Positions 17,656-26,053 of a stretch of DNA of 64,000 nt are shown piece after piece. This DNA comes from CAYQDB01 sp964416195. Lineage in GTDB: Bacteria; Zixibacteria; MSB-5A5; GN15; FEB-12. Positions within the stretch are counted from its first letter, which is position 1, and each line of letters opens with the position of its first letter. The stretch lies in the NCBI GenBank assembly GCA_964416195.1, contig CAYQDB010000007.1:81728-145727 (forward strand), written 5' to 3'. The notes beneath the pieces are model-generated. The model was not told the origin of the DNA. It was given only the letters and a program-made list of their open reading frames with translations, and did no database searches. The position numbers and the translations under genes are program-made.

Positions 17656-18120
17656 CTGATCAGGAGATTCTTACCACAAATAGCAATTGTCCTAATAGGT
17701 TTAATAGGATTCATCATTTGGGGCCTTTGGGGTCTAATTGGTGGCCTTGTAGGCGGGTACATCGTAGTGTCACTCTTTGGCCTAATATTAGTTGCTGTTT
17801 CTGGCGGTATTCTCCCCCAAAAAGCCAGAAAACAGGCCGCTCGCGAGTTCTATGCTCGGTATGCCCAGTGGTTGGTAACTAAGATTCCCGATAACTTCAG
17901 GGGGCAAGAAATTCAATATATTGAGAAACTACTGGAGAGAATCTACAAAAAAGCAGCAGTGATAGGTCCCTTTTCATCGTCAGGTATGTCATTAGCGGAA
18001 GTAACGACTGCTGTTGACATAATCAAGAATGAAGAGTCAAGTCAGAGCGTGGTCGATATAGTAGACCACCTTTATGATTATTTAGTAGACGAGTGGTACT
18101 TCCCTCAGACAAAGGAGTAG
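17656..18120 (+). CDS. Small membrane protein of unknown function
   Basis: 154 residues if it starts at the CTG at 17656, which has GGAGG 7 bases upstream (17644-17648); no ATG, GTG or TTG is as well placed, and the frame's first ATG lies inside punA. Two hydrophobic helices (~residues 5-50, Gly-rich 'WGLWGLIGGLVGGYIVVSLFGL') precede a ~100-residue cytosolic part with 'SLAEVTTAVDIIKNEESSQSVVDIV'. No family recognised. It lies between two REP elements. Confidence 0.55.
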   Translation: MIRRFLPQIAIVLIGLIGFIIWGLWGLIGGLVGGYIVVSLFGLILVAVSGGILPQKARKQAAREFYARYAQWLVTKIPDNFRGQEIQYIEKLLERIYKKAAVIGPFSSSGMSLAEVTTAVDIIKNEESSQSVVDIVDHLYDYLVDEWYFPQTKE

Positions 18121-18127
18121 TCTCAAT

Positions 18128-18202
18128 GTGCCGTCAGGCGTCTCTGCCTGAAGGCTCCCAGCCCATCGAGACAAGTGTCAGCCCGAGACGGCTGACACCA
18201 CG
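18128..18202. repeat. BIME: inverted pair of family A REPs, 3' of the RAYT gene
   Basis: First hairpin GTCAGGC-GTCTCT-GCCTGA (18133-18151), second GTCAGCC-CGAGAC-GGCTGAC (18177-18196), separated by ~25 bases containing 'CCCAGCCCATCG'. The second is the reverse complement of the first with compensatory changes in the stem. Confidence 0.85.
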
Positions 18203-18210
18203 TTGTATTC

Positions 18211-18711
18211 TTACAGTTCAAGCTCTGTTGTCACCATATCATCCGGTGCCGTTCCAAGCCAAGCAGCCGACGACGAAAAGGAGTAATTCTCTGCTAGGTT
18301 TGCCAGCTTCGCCTTTACCGGATTATTGTGGATATAATTCAGTTTTACACGGAATTGTTCTTCAGTGTAAATAGCAACATCATCAAACCGAGGTGCCCAA
18401 ATTCCGGGAGTGTTTCGAAACATTTTGCGCCAAGAAAGCGACTTAATATCCCGCATAAAATCTGAGAGTTCCGGCCCACCTCCTTGCACACCGACCAAGA
18501 GATGCACGTGATTCGGCATTAGCACATATCCGTAAAGCTTTGCGACATGCTTTCGCACTACTTGATAGATGACATTCCTCAGTTCTATAAGTTTCTCAGT
18601 TGTGTCAAAGAGCTGCCGGTGATCTTTTACTGTAGTAGTAACAAAGAAAACTCGCTGCTCTCTAAGTGAACTTCTTCCCCGTCTTGACATACCACCGCAA
18701 ATTACATACAC
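18211..18711 (-). CDS. REP-associated tyrosine transposase (RAYT, Y1_Tnp/TnpA_REP)
   Basis: 166 residues. HUH motif 'MPNHVHLLVG' (H67, H69) and the catalytic tyrosine Y126 in 'VKLNYIHNNPVKA' identify the IS200/IS605-related Y1 transposase family; the 'IHNNPVKAKLA' context is typical of the RAYT branch. RAYTs are domesticated single-strand nucleases thought to spread REP sequences. An ATG seven codons in is an alternative start. The gene sits between BIMEs on both sides, exactly the expected context. Confidence 0.93.
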   Translation of the reverse strand: MYVICGGMSRRGRSSLREQRVFFVTTTVKDHRQLFDTTEKLIELRNVIYQVVRKHVAKLYGYVLMPNHVHLLVGVQGGGPELSDFMRDIKSLSWRKMFRNTPGIWAPRFDDVAIYTEEQFRVKLNYIHNNPVKAKLANLAENYSFSSSAAWLGTAPDDMVTTELEL

Positions 18712-18734
18712 GAATGCTTCTTAGCAACGAAATA

Positions 18735-18763
18735 GGTGTCAGGCAGAGTCACCCGACACCACC
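18735..18763. repeat. Degenerate family A REP hairpin
   Basis: GGTGTC (18735-18740) pairs with GACACC (18755-18760) around an altered core; begins 24 bases upstream of the RAYT start. Confidence 0.6.
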
Positions 18764-18793
18764 TAGAAACACGCAGTGAGAAAAGCCATTCAA

Positions 18794-18868
18794 GTGCCGT
18801 CAGGCGTCCCTGCCTGACGGCTGCCAGCCCATCGCGACAAGTGTCAGCCAGAGACGGCCGACACCACC
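18794..18868. repeat. BIME: inverted pair of family A REPs, 5' of the RAYT gene
   Basis: Hairpin CCGTCAGGC-GTCCCT-GCCTGACGG (18797-18820) and hairpin GTGTCAGCC-AGAGAC-GGCCGACAC (18841-18864), separated by 'CTGCCAGCCCATCGCGACAA'. Same architecture as 18128-18202. Confidence 0.9.
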
Positions 18869-18892
18869 TAAGAGAGTAAACGCTGCCTATAA

Positions 18893-18920
18893 GGTGCCGT
18901 CAGGCGTCTCGGCCTGACGG
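18893..18920. repeat. Family A REP, single unit
   Basis: CCGTCAGGC-GTCTCG-GCCTGACGG, 9-base perfect arms, preceded by GTG as in the other copies. Confidence 0.85.
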
Positions 18921-19046
18921 TTTCCTGACTTCCAGTCCCCTTGCTTTTTCCCGTCGACTCCCCAATATTCTGTCATGCGGTTGGCTTACTGAACCTGACA
19001 ACCTTGCAGACGAAATAAGAATGTGAAAATCAACAGGAGAAACCCA

Positions 19047-19619
19047 ATGAAAAAATCCTTCGGCGCTAAATCTCTGATCTTTCCAATGCCCGTTTGGGTA
19101 GTGGGGACTTATGACAAGGATGGCAAACCCAACGCCATGGCCGTCGCCTACGGCGGGGTTTGCTGCTCCGATCCTCCCTGTATCACCGTCTCTCTGAGGA
19201 AAGCCACGTATTCATACGGGAGTATTCTGTCCCGTAAAGCCTACACGGTGAATGTTCCGTCCGAGGCTCACATCAAAGAGGCCGACTATTTCGGGATAGA
19301 ATCGGGGAGATCGGAAGACAAGTTCGCCGCTACCGGGCTTACGCCCGTGAAGAGCGATCTGGTAGATGCGCCATATATCAAGGAGTTCCCGCTGGTGCTG
19401 GAGTGCAAGCTCGCCCACACTCTTGAATTGGGTCGGCACACGCAGTTTGTCGGCGAAATTGTGGATGTAAAAATCGATGAAGCTGTCCTGGGAGAGAAAG
19501 GGGAACCCGACATTGAGAAGTTAAAACCTTTCATCTATGCCACCCAAACGCACAGCTATTATAGAATTGGTCAATACCTCGGCCAGGCGTATACCATAGG
19601 GAAAGAGTTTCAGAAGTGA
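19047..19619 (+). CDS. Flavin reductase-like FMN-binding protein (flavoredoxin type)
   Basis: 190 residues from the ATG at 19047, preceded by CAGGAGA; an upstream ATG lacks a ribosome site. 'PMPVWVVGTYDKDGKPNAMAVAYGGVC' and 'PCITVSLRKATYSY' followed by 'AYTVNVPS' follow the flavin reductase-like domain that binds FMN non-covalently. Probable role: electron carrier or NAD(P)H:flavin oxidoreductase. Monocistronic. Confidence 0.85.
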   Translation: MKKSFGAKSLIFPMPVWVVGTYDKDGKPNAMAVAYGGVCCSDPPCITVSLRKATYSYGSILSRKAYTVNVPSEAHIKEADYFGIESGRSEDKFAATGLTPVKSDLVDAPYIKEFPLVLECKLAHTLELGRHTQFVGEIVDVKIDEAVLGEKGEPDIEKLKPFIYATQTHSYYRIGQYLGQAYTIGKEFQK

Positions 19620-19756
19620 ATGGTGCGGTTGGGCTTCTCTCCACCAAAAGGGTGAAGGGAAGTCCACCTGCTCGATAAACAGGCTCGGCTTGCTTTTGCT
19701 CGGCTTCCACCGCATATTAGGCCATTGAAAATCCGCCAGCCACAGAAAGGAGCGCT

Positions 19757-21580
19757 ATGCCTATCGCAACTGAGGCCAAGACAAAACCAAAGGCTATCCC
19801 GACACGGGATGTAATCGAAGATAACTACAAGTGGAATCTACGGGACCTTTACAAATCCGATGACGACTGGGAGGCGGACTTAAAAAAAGCGCAGGGCCTG
19901 ATAGAGAAAGCTCAAGAGTTCGCCGGGAAACTGGCCAGCTCCGCCGATCTTCTCTACCACTGCCTTGAAACCAGAAGCGAGCTGCTGCTGACTGCCGCCA
20001 AGCTCTATCAGTACGCCAAACTCAGCCAGGACCTTGACAACCGCGTCTCCAAGTACCAGGCGATGACCGACCGGGCGGCGATGCTCTCCTCACAGGCAGG
20101 TGCGGCGTTTGCCTTCATAGAGCCGGAGCTTCTGAAAATTGAAGAAGAGACGCTCCGGCAGATGTCTGAACAGTTCCCAAAGACTGACGTATATGACGTC
20201 TATATCAAGGACCTGATCCGCTCCCGAAAACATATCCGCTCACAGGAAGTGGAAGAACTGCTGGCTCAGTCGTCAATGATCGCCCGTGGACCGGACACAG
20301 TCTTTACGATGCTCGACGACGCTGACCTGAAGTATCCTCCGATCAAAGATGAAAAAGGCAACGAAGTCACCCTTTCCAAACAGCGTTTTGCCAAGTTCCT
20401 TGAATCATCCGATCGCCGCGTGCGCCGAGAGGCCTTCGAAGGCTTTTATTCCGTCTACAAGGACCACATCAACACCTTTGGGGCGTCTCTAGCGTCAACC
20501 ATAAACGCTGATATTTTCTATTCACGTGCCCGCCACTTTGAGAGCTGCCTGCACAGCGCTCTGTACAATGACAATATACCGGTTTCCGTTTACAATTCAC
20601 TGCTTGACACCACCGAGAACAACCTCGAAAGCCTGCATAAGTACATAACCCTGCGCAAGCGGATTCTCAAGCTCGATGAGATTCAACCCTACGACCTTGT
20701 CTGTCCGCTCTTCCCGGACAGGGACTACGAGGTGAAATACCAAGAGGCTATAGACAGGATCCTCGAAGCCTTAAAGCCACTTGGAAAGAGGTACGGAGAA
20801 AACCTCCGCAACGGGTTTGCGTCTCAGTGGGTTGATGTTTTTGAAACCCAGGGCAAGGGCGGCGGAGCTTATAGCTGGGGAAGCTACTCGGCCCATCCCT
20901 TTGTCTTGATGAATTACAATGACACCGTCGACAACATGTTCACCCTCGCCCACGAGATGGGCCATGCCCTGCATAGTTATCTGTCCAACTCCACTCAACC
21001 CTACCCAAAGGCGCAGTATTCCATATTCCTGGCCGAGGTAGCCTCCACTCTCAACGAAGGGCTGCTTATCCACTATCTATTGCAAAAAGCAACGGACAAA
21101 CAGGAGAGGTTATATCTCCTCAACCGGTACATCGACATAACAGTGGGGACCTTTTTCAACCAGGTGATGTACGCCCGCTTTGAGCTGGCAATACATGAGG
21201 AAGTGGAGAAAGGTGGCGCTCTTTCGCCGGAAGTACTCAGCAAACTGTGGGATGAGTTAGGCAGCCGGTACTTCGGCCCGGAATTGGCAAAGGATGAACT
21301 CTCACCACTCAAGTGGAGCCGCGTCCCGCATTTCTACATGACCTTCTATGTCTACCAGTACGCCACCTCGTACGCCGCCTCACAGGCGATCTTGAGCAAG
21401 ATTCTGGCCGGAGAGAAGGCGATAATTGACCGCTACCTCAAGATGCTCTCCGCCGGCGGCAGCGATTACCCGATTGAGCTTTTGAAAATCTGCGATATCG
21501 ACATGACCACCGCCGCCCCGATCCAAGCTACCCTCAAGATGTTCTCCGAGCATGTGGATGAGATGGAGAGGCTGGTGTAG
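19757..21580 (+). CDS. pepF: Oligoendopeptidase F (peptidase family M3B)
   Basis: 607 residues, the full family length. 'LAHEMGHALHSYLS' gives the zinc motif H399-E400-xx-H403, with the third ligand Glu at about 427 in 'FLAEVASTLNEG'; 'HFYMTFYVYQYATSYAAS' is the substrate-tyrosine region near the C-terminus. Cytosolic endopeptidase degrading 7-17-residue peptides. Start chosen with GAAAGGAG just upstream. Confidence 0.95.
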   Translation: MPIATEAKTKPKAIPTRDVIEDNYKWNLRDLYKSDDDWEADLKKAQGLIEKAQEFAGKLASSADLLYHCLETRSELLLTAAKLYQYAKLSQDLDNRVSKYQAMTDRAAMLSSQAGAAFAFIEPELLKIEEETLRQMSEQFPKTDVYDVYIKDLIRSRKHIRSQEVEELLAQSSMIARGPDTVFTMLDDADLKYPPIKDEKGNEVTLSKQRFAKFLESSDRRVRREAFEGFYSVYKDHINTFGASLASTINADIFYSRARHFESCLHSALYNDNIPVSVYNSLLDTTENNLESLHKYITLRKRILKLDEIQPYDLVCPLFPDRDYEVKYQEAIDRILEALKPLGKRYGENLRNGFASQWVDVFETQGKGGGAYSWGSYSAHPFVLMNYNDTVDNMFTLAHEMGHALHSYLSNSTQPYPKAQYSIFLAEVASTLNEGLLIHYLLQKATDKQERLYLLNRYIDITVGTFFNQVMYARFELAIHEEVEKGGALSPEVLSKLWDELGSRYFGPELAKDELSPLKWSRVPHFYMTFYVYQYATSYAASQAILSKILAGEKAIIDRYLKMLSAGGSDYPIELLKICDIDMTTAAPIQATLKMFSEHVDEMERLV

Positions 21581-21597
21581 TAAACACTCCTGTGAGT

Positions 21598-21617
21598 GGC
21601 AGATGTCCACATCTGCC
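21598..21617. repeat. Palindromic stem downstream of pepF
   Basis: GGCAGATGT-CC-ACATCTGCC: 9-base arms with a two-base centre, 17 bases after the pepF stop. No T run; either a REP-like element or a weak 3' end structure. Confidence 0.5.
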
Positions 21618-21741
21618 TTGACCTTTTTCGTTCTGTAGGGTCCTGATCGCGTTTTACTTCATCCAAAAAGTCTTTACAATAATTGCCGAATAAAGTAATT
21701 TATTAGGTTATTATTGAACCAAGCCAGAGAGTTATGAACAG

Positions 21742-24700
21742 ATGAAATTCGACACACTAAAAGACAATTTCTCTATCCCTGCTGCCGAGGAAAAAATCCT
21801 CAAATTCTGGGAGACGGACAGGGTCTATGACAAGAGCAAGGAGCTGGCCAAGGACAAGCCACACTTCGTCTTCTACGAAGGCCCCCCCACTGCCAACGGA
21901 CGACCAGGCATTCACCATGTCATTGCACGTACCGTCAAAGACCTGATCTGCCGCTACAAAGCGATGCGTGGCTACCGTGTCGACCGCAAAGCCGGCTGGG
22001 ATACCCACGGCCTGGCGGTGGAGATCGCCGTGGAAAAGGAACTCAAACTCGACAACAAAGCCAAAATCGTTGATTACGGGATCGAAAAGTTCAACCAGAA
22101 GTGCCGCGATTCGGTCTTCAGGTACCTCAAAGACTGGAATGAAATCACGCGCCGTATCGGTTACTGGCTCGACCTTGACGATGCTTACATAACTCTAACC
22201 AACGAGTATATTGAGTCGGTCTGGTGGATTTTAAAAGAGTTCTACGATAAGGGCCTTATCTACAGGGGATACAGAACGGTGCCCTTTTGCCCCCGCTGCG
22301 GCACCGGCCTGTCCAGCCATGAAGTGGCGCAGGGATATGATATCGTCAGAGACCCCTCTATATACGTCAAAGCGAAAGCCACCGATGGCGATTTCTTTTA
22401 CCTCCTGTGGACAACCACCCCTTGGACTCTCCCTTCCAATGCCGCCCTGTGCATGAAAGCCGACGCCGACTACGTGATGGTCGAGCACGAGGGGGAAAAA
22501 CTCGTCCTGGCCGAAGCCCTCATGGGCAGAGTATTCGGCGAATACAAAGAAGTAATCGAGCGTTATAAAGGCTCGGATTTCCTGAAGCGGAAATATGTAC
22601 CTCTTTTTGACACCTTCAAGGATAAGATCGACAGTGCCTTCTATGTCATCAATGGTGACTTTGTTACCCTTGAGGACGGCACCGGTATTGTTCACATCGC
22701 CCCGGGTTTCGGTGCCGACGACTATGAAATCGGGCAGGTGTATGGTTTACCCGTTTTGCAGGCAATTGAGGCTAACGGCATATTCAAGGATTTTGCCGGG
22801 CCGTATGCCGGTATGTTCATCAAGGATTCCGACCCGGTCATCATCAAAGACCTCAAAGCTGCCGGCAAGCTCTTCAAAAAGGAAATATACGAACACAACT
22901 ACCCCTTCTGCTGGCGTTGCCACTCCCCGCTGATCTACATCGCCCGCCAGTCCTGGTACCTAAAAACGACCGACTTTAGGGATCAGCTCATCAAGAACAG
23001 CAACGCCATTCATTGGCATCCCGATGAGATCCGTACCGGCCGCATGCTCGACTGGCTGGAAAACAACGTCGACTGGGCACTCTCACGGGAGCGGTTTTGG
23101 GGAACGCCACTGCCGATCTGGATCTGCGACAACCCTCAATGCAACAAACAAAAAATGGTTGGCTCAATTGAGCAGTTGCGCCAAGAGGCAATCGATCCAC
23201 CTGAAGAACTCGATCTACACAAACCGCAAATAGACGAAATAAAGCTGACCTGCAAATGTGGTAGCACGATGAGCCGGGTGCCGGAGGTAATTGACGTCTG
23301 GTTTGACTCCGGCGCCATGCCGTACGCCCAGTGGCATTACCCGTTTGAAAATAAAGAGGAATTTGAAAGACATTATCCCGGCGATTTCATTTCTGAAGCC
23401 GTGGACCAAACCAGGGGATGGTTCTACTCTCTACTGGCTATTTCTACCTTGCTTTTTGACAAGCCTCCGTTCAAGAATGTCATCGTTTTTGAGCACATTC
23501 TTGATAGGGAGGGAAAAAAGATGTCCAAAAGTAAGGGGAATGTGGTTGACCCCTTTGTCACTGTCGACAAGTTCGGGGCCGACCCGGTGCGGTGGTACCT
23601 TGTCTCAACCTCCAACCCCTGGCTCCCTACGCGATTTGACCAGGAAGGTCTGGCAGAGGTGGTCCGCAAGTACTTTGATACCCTGCGCAACACCTATTCC
23701 TTCTTCGCCATTTACGCCAACATCGACCAGGTTGCCGAGCGAGCCGAAAAAGACGGACTCTCGATCGAGCAGTACCTGGAAAGCAAGGCAGGTGAACCGG
23801 AACGCTTCGACCTCTGGATCAATTCACGCTATCACAGCCTGGTCAAGGATGTCACGAAGCATTTCGACAACTATGAAATCACTCCCCCGGTGCGGTCGAT
23901 TCAGAGCTTCGTCATCAACGAACTGTCGAACTGGTATGTCCGCAACAACCGTCGACGTTTCTGGGCCAAGGCGGATGATCCGTCCAAGATGCGGGCCTAC
24001 CTAACGCTGCATCGCATCCTGGCTGGAGTCTGTCGCCTGACTGCGCCCGTATCGCCCTTTGTATCCGAACTGATATGGACGCAACTAATGGGGGAAAACA
24101 GGACCAAGCACGGCCTGCCGCTTTCCGCACACATGACCGAGTATCCCAAGCCGGACGAGACACAAATCGATACCAAACTGGAAGAGAGCATGGGCCTTGT
24201 GGAGAAAATTGTCTCACTAGGCCGCGCCGCCCGATCGAGGAAAAACCTTAAAGTTCGGCAACCGCTTTCTCGTATCCTTATCGGAGTACCGGAGTATATC
24301 GACAAGCAGCAGTTGCAAGACTACTTCGATATCGTCAAAGAGGAGTTGAATATCAAAGAGGTGGCGTTCAGTCCTAACATTGACCAATATGTAAGCTACT
24401 CGGCCCGGTTGAATTTCAAGCTGGCTGGGCCAAAGCTGGGAGCCAATGTTAAGCCGGCCGCAGCGTATATCAGTAGCCTTGACTCCAAGGCTGTAAAGGA
24501 ATTCACGGAATCGGGGCAAATATCGTTTGACTCCAACGGAAGCAGAGTTATCCTCACGGCGGACGAGGTGGAGATCGTAAAGTCCGAGAGAGAAGGCTTT
24601 GCCGTCGAAGGCGACGGATCGATTACGATTGCCATAGCGATCGAGTTGAATGAAGAGCTAACAGGCGAGGGCTTCGCCCGCGAGATCGTCAACAAGATTC

Positions 24701-24921
24701 AGAATATGCGCAAGAGTTCCGGATTCGAAGTCACCGACCATATCAATGTCAGGATAGGTTCTTCGCAGCGACTAAAGTCAGTGGCCACAAAGTATGACGA
24801 GTTCATCCGGCGTGAAACGCTAGCACATAGGATCGAGTTAACCGACCGCGAGTCGATCGACGGCGGAAAAGAATGGAATATCAACGGTGAGAAGGCATCT
24901 ATCGCAGTGGCAAAAGCATAA
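21742..24921 (+). CDS. ileS: Isoleucyl-tRNA synthetase
   Basis: 1059 residues. HIGH-type motif 'RPGIHHVIART' (56-59), the CP1 editing region ('LLWTTTPWTLPSN', 'GTGIVHIAPGFGADDYE'), 'VDVWFDSGAMPYAQ', and KMSKS at 593-597. The length and the C-terminal extra domain fit the eukaryote-like long IleRS class also found in many FCB bacteria and linked to mupirocin insensitivity. Charges tRNA-Ile and edits Val. Followed 14 bases later by the dksA-like gene. Confidence 0.97.
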   Translation: MKFDTLKDNFSIPAAEEKILKFWETDRVYDKSKELAKDKPHFVFYEGPPTANGRPGIHHVIARTVKDLICRYKAMRGYRVDRKAGWDTHGLAVEIAVEKELKLDNKAKIVDYGIEKFNQKCRDSVFRYLKDWNEITRRIGYWLDLDDAYITLTNEYIESVWWILKEFYDKGLIYRGYRTVPFCPRCGTGLSSHEVAQGYDIVRDPSIYVKAKATDGDFFYLLWTTTPWTLPSNAALCMKADADYVMVEHEGEKLVLAEALMGRVFGEYKEVIERYKGSDFLKRKYVPLFDTFKDKIDSAFYVINGDFVTLEDGTGIVHIAPGFGADDYEIGQVYGLPVLQAIEANGIFKDFAGPYAGMFIKDSDPVIIKDLKAAGKLFKKEIYEHNYPFCWRCHSPLIYIARQSWYLKTTDFRDQLIKNSNAIHWHPDEIRTGRMLDWLENNVDWALSRERFWGTPLPIWICDNPQCNKQKMVGSIEQLRQEAIDPPEELDLHKPQIDEIKLTCKCGSTMSRVPEVIDVWFDSGAMPYAQWHYPFENKEEFERHYPGDFISEAVDQTRGWFYSLLAISTLLFDKPPFKNVIVFEHILDREGKKMSKSKGNVVDPFVTVDKFGADPVRWYLVSTSNPWLPTRFDQEGLAEVVRKYFDTLRNTYSFFAIYANIDQVAERAEKDGLSIEQYLESKAGEPERFDLWINSRYHSLVKDVTKHFDNYEITPPVRSIQSFVINELSNWYVRNNRRRFWAKADDPSKMRAYLTLHRILAGVCRLTAPVSPFVSELIWTQLMGENRTKHGLPLSAHMTEYPKPDETQIDTKLEESMGLVEKIVSLGRAARSRKNLKVRQPLSRILIGVPEYIDKQQLQDYFDIVKEELNIKEVAFSPNIDQYVSYSARLNFKLAGPKLGANVKPAAAYISSLDSKAVKEFTESGQISFDSNGSRVILTADEVEIVKSEREGFAVEGDGSITIAIAIELNEELTGEGFAREIVNKIQNMRKSSGFEVTDHINVRIGSSQRLKSVATKYDEFIRRETLAHRIELTDRESIDGGKEWNINGEKASIAVAKA

Positions 24922-24935
24922 GATCGGAGGAGACC

Positions 24936-25319
24936 ATGCGTAAGTCCGATTTGAAGAGGTACGAGAAACTGCTGCTGGCCAAGAAGAAATCCCTGCTGGA
25001 AGAGATAACGGCGACAATGAAAGATCGGGTATCCACAACCATTAGGGAGTCCACCGGCGACATATCGTCCTATTCTTACCACATGGCGGACCAAGGCACG
25101 GATGCCATGGAACGGGAGCTTGCCTTTATGTTTGCCTCCAAGTCCGGGCGGCTCGTCTACCACATCGACGAGGCTCTACGGCGGATCAAAGGTGGCGAAT
25201 ACGGCAAGTGTATCAAGTGTGGCAAGCCCATCAGTCCCGCTCGCCTTAAGGCTGTTCCCCACGCCCGTCTGTGCATCGAGTGCAAATCAGCCGAAGAGGG
25301 GAGCAAAGCTGGCCGCTAG
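24936..25319 (+). CDS. DksA/TraR-family zinc-finger protein
   Basis: 127 residues, GGAGGAG ribosome site. A helical hairpin ('MRKSDLKRYEKLLLAKKKSLLEEI') leads to a four-cysteine finger 'CIKCGKPISPARLKAVPHARLCIEC' pattern (first pair C89/C92 approx., second pair near 110-113). DksA-type proteins bind the RNA polymerase secondary channel with ppGpp. Placed ileS-dksA-lspA, a frequent order; its end overlaps lspA. Confidence 0.9.
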   Translation: MRKSDLKRYEKLLLAKKKSLLEEITATMKDRVSTTIRESTGDISSYSYHMADQGTDAMERELAFMFASKSGRLVYHIDEALRRIKGGEYGKCIKCGKPISPARLKAVPHARLCIECKSAEEGSKAGR

Positions 25320-25839
25320 CAAGTGGACAAAGCTCATCTGGCCGGTAACTATTATCGTGGGAGTGATCGTTGCTGACCAGTTAGTCAAGGTCTGGGCGGT
25401 AAACTACCTTGTCGGCAAGCCCTCAGTAGAAGTTCTGGGGCGCTTTTTCATGCTTACACTCGTGTATAATGAGGGTGGAGCCATGGGAACGAGTCTCGGC
25501 TCCTCAGCTTACTACCTAATCTCATCGCTGGCTATCCTTTTATTTGTCCTATACTACGTCATTGTAAATCGCCATATCGCCCGCATTGCCTACCCCCTGG
25601 CATTCACCGCCGGCGGAGCAATCGGTAATATCATTGACCGGGTACGGCTGGGTAAAGTAATCGACTTCTTCGACGTAGACTTCTTTGACATCAACGTGCT
25701 GGGCTACCACCTGGACCGCTGGTGGACATTCAATGTAGCCGATGCTGCTATAAGCTGTTCCATTGTCTTTCTACTTGTCAGTATGCTGACAACCCACTAC
25801 AGACATCGCAGTCGGCCCCCTAAGCCGACGGCGCCGTAA
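25309..25839 (+). CDS. lspA: Lipoprotein signal peptidase (signal peptidase II)
   Basis: 176 residues from a CTG at 25309, preceded by AGAGGGGAG (25295-25303); no ATG exists in frame near the expected N-terminus, and the long upstream frame is just the dksA-like gene in another phase. Four membrane helices. Catalytic aspartates in 'GGAIGNIIDRV' and 'FNVADAAIS'. Cleaves the signal peptide from diacylglyceryl-prolipoproteins. Overlaps the preceding gene by 11 bases. Confidence 0.93.
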   Translation: MAASKWTKLIWPVTIIVGVIVADQLVKVWAVNYLVGKPSVEVLGRFFMLTLVYNEGGAMGTSLGSSAYYLISSLAILLFVLYYVIVNRHIARIAYPLAFTAGGAIGNIIDRVRLGKVIDFFDVDFFDINVLGYHLDRWWTFNVADAAISCSIVFLLVSMLTTHYRHRSRPPKPTAP

Positions 25840-26053
25840 TTCCCGGTTTCCCTCCCGATCCCAGCCCCAACGCATAACTGACACCTGGCCCCTTGCTATT
25901 ACCTCGAGTTTGTGTATATATATGGGAAATACCCGCCTGGAGCTACAGGAAACAATCCGGTAATGATTGGGTTGTAACTCGAGGCAGCCCGAGGCACTGG
26001 AGAAATAGCGGCCGACGAGATAACGAAGTATACAAACATAAAGAGGCAAGGAA

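Noticed and set aside
17600..18925. CRISPR array from the repeated GTCAGGC units
   Set aside because: Spacing is irregular, units are inverted relative to one another, and the gene between them is a RAYT; this is a BIME cluster.
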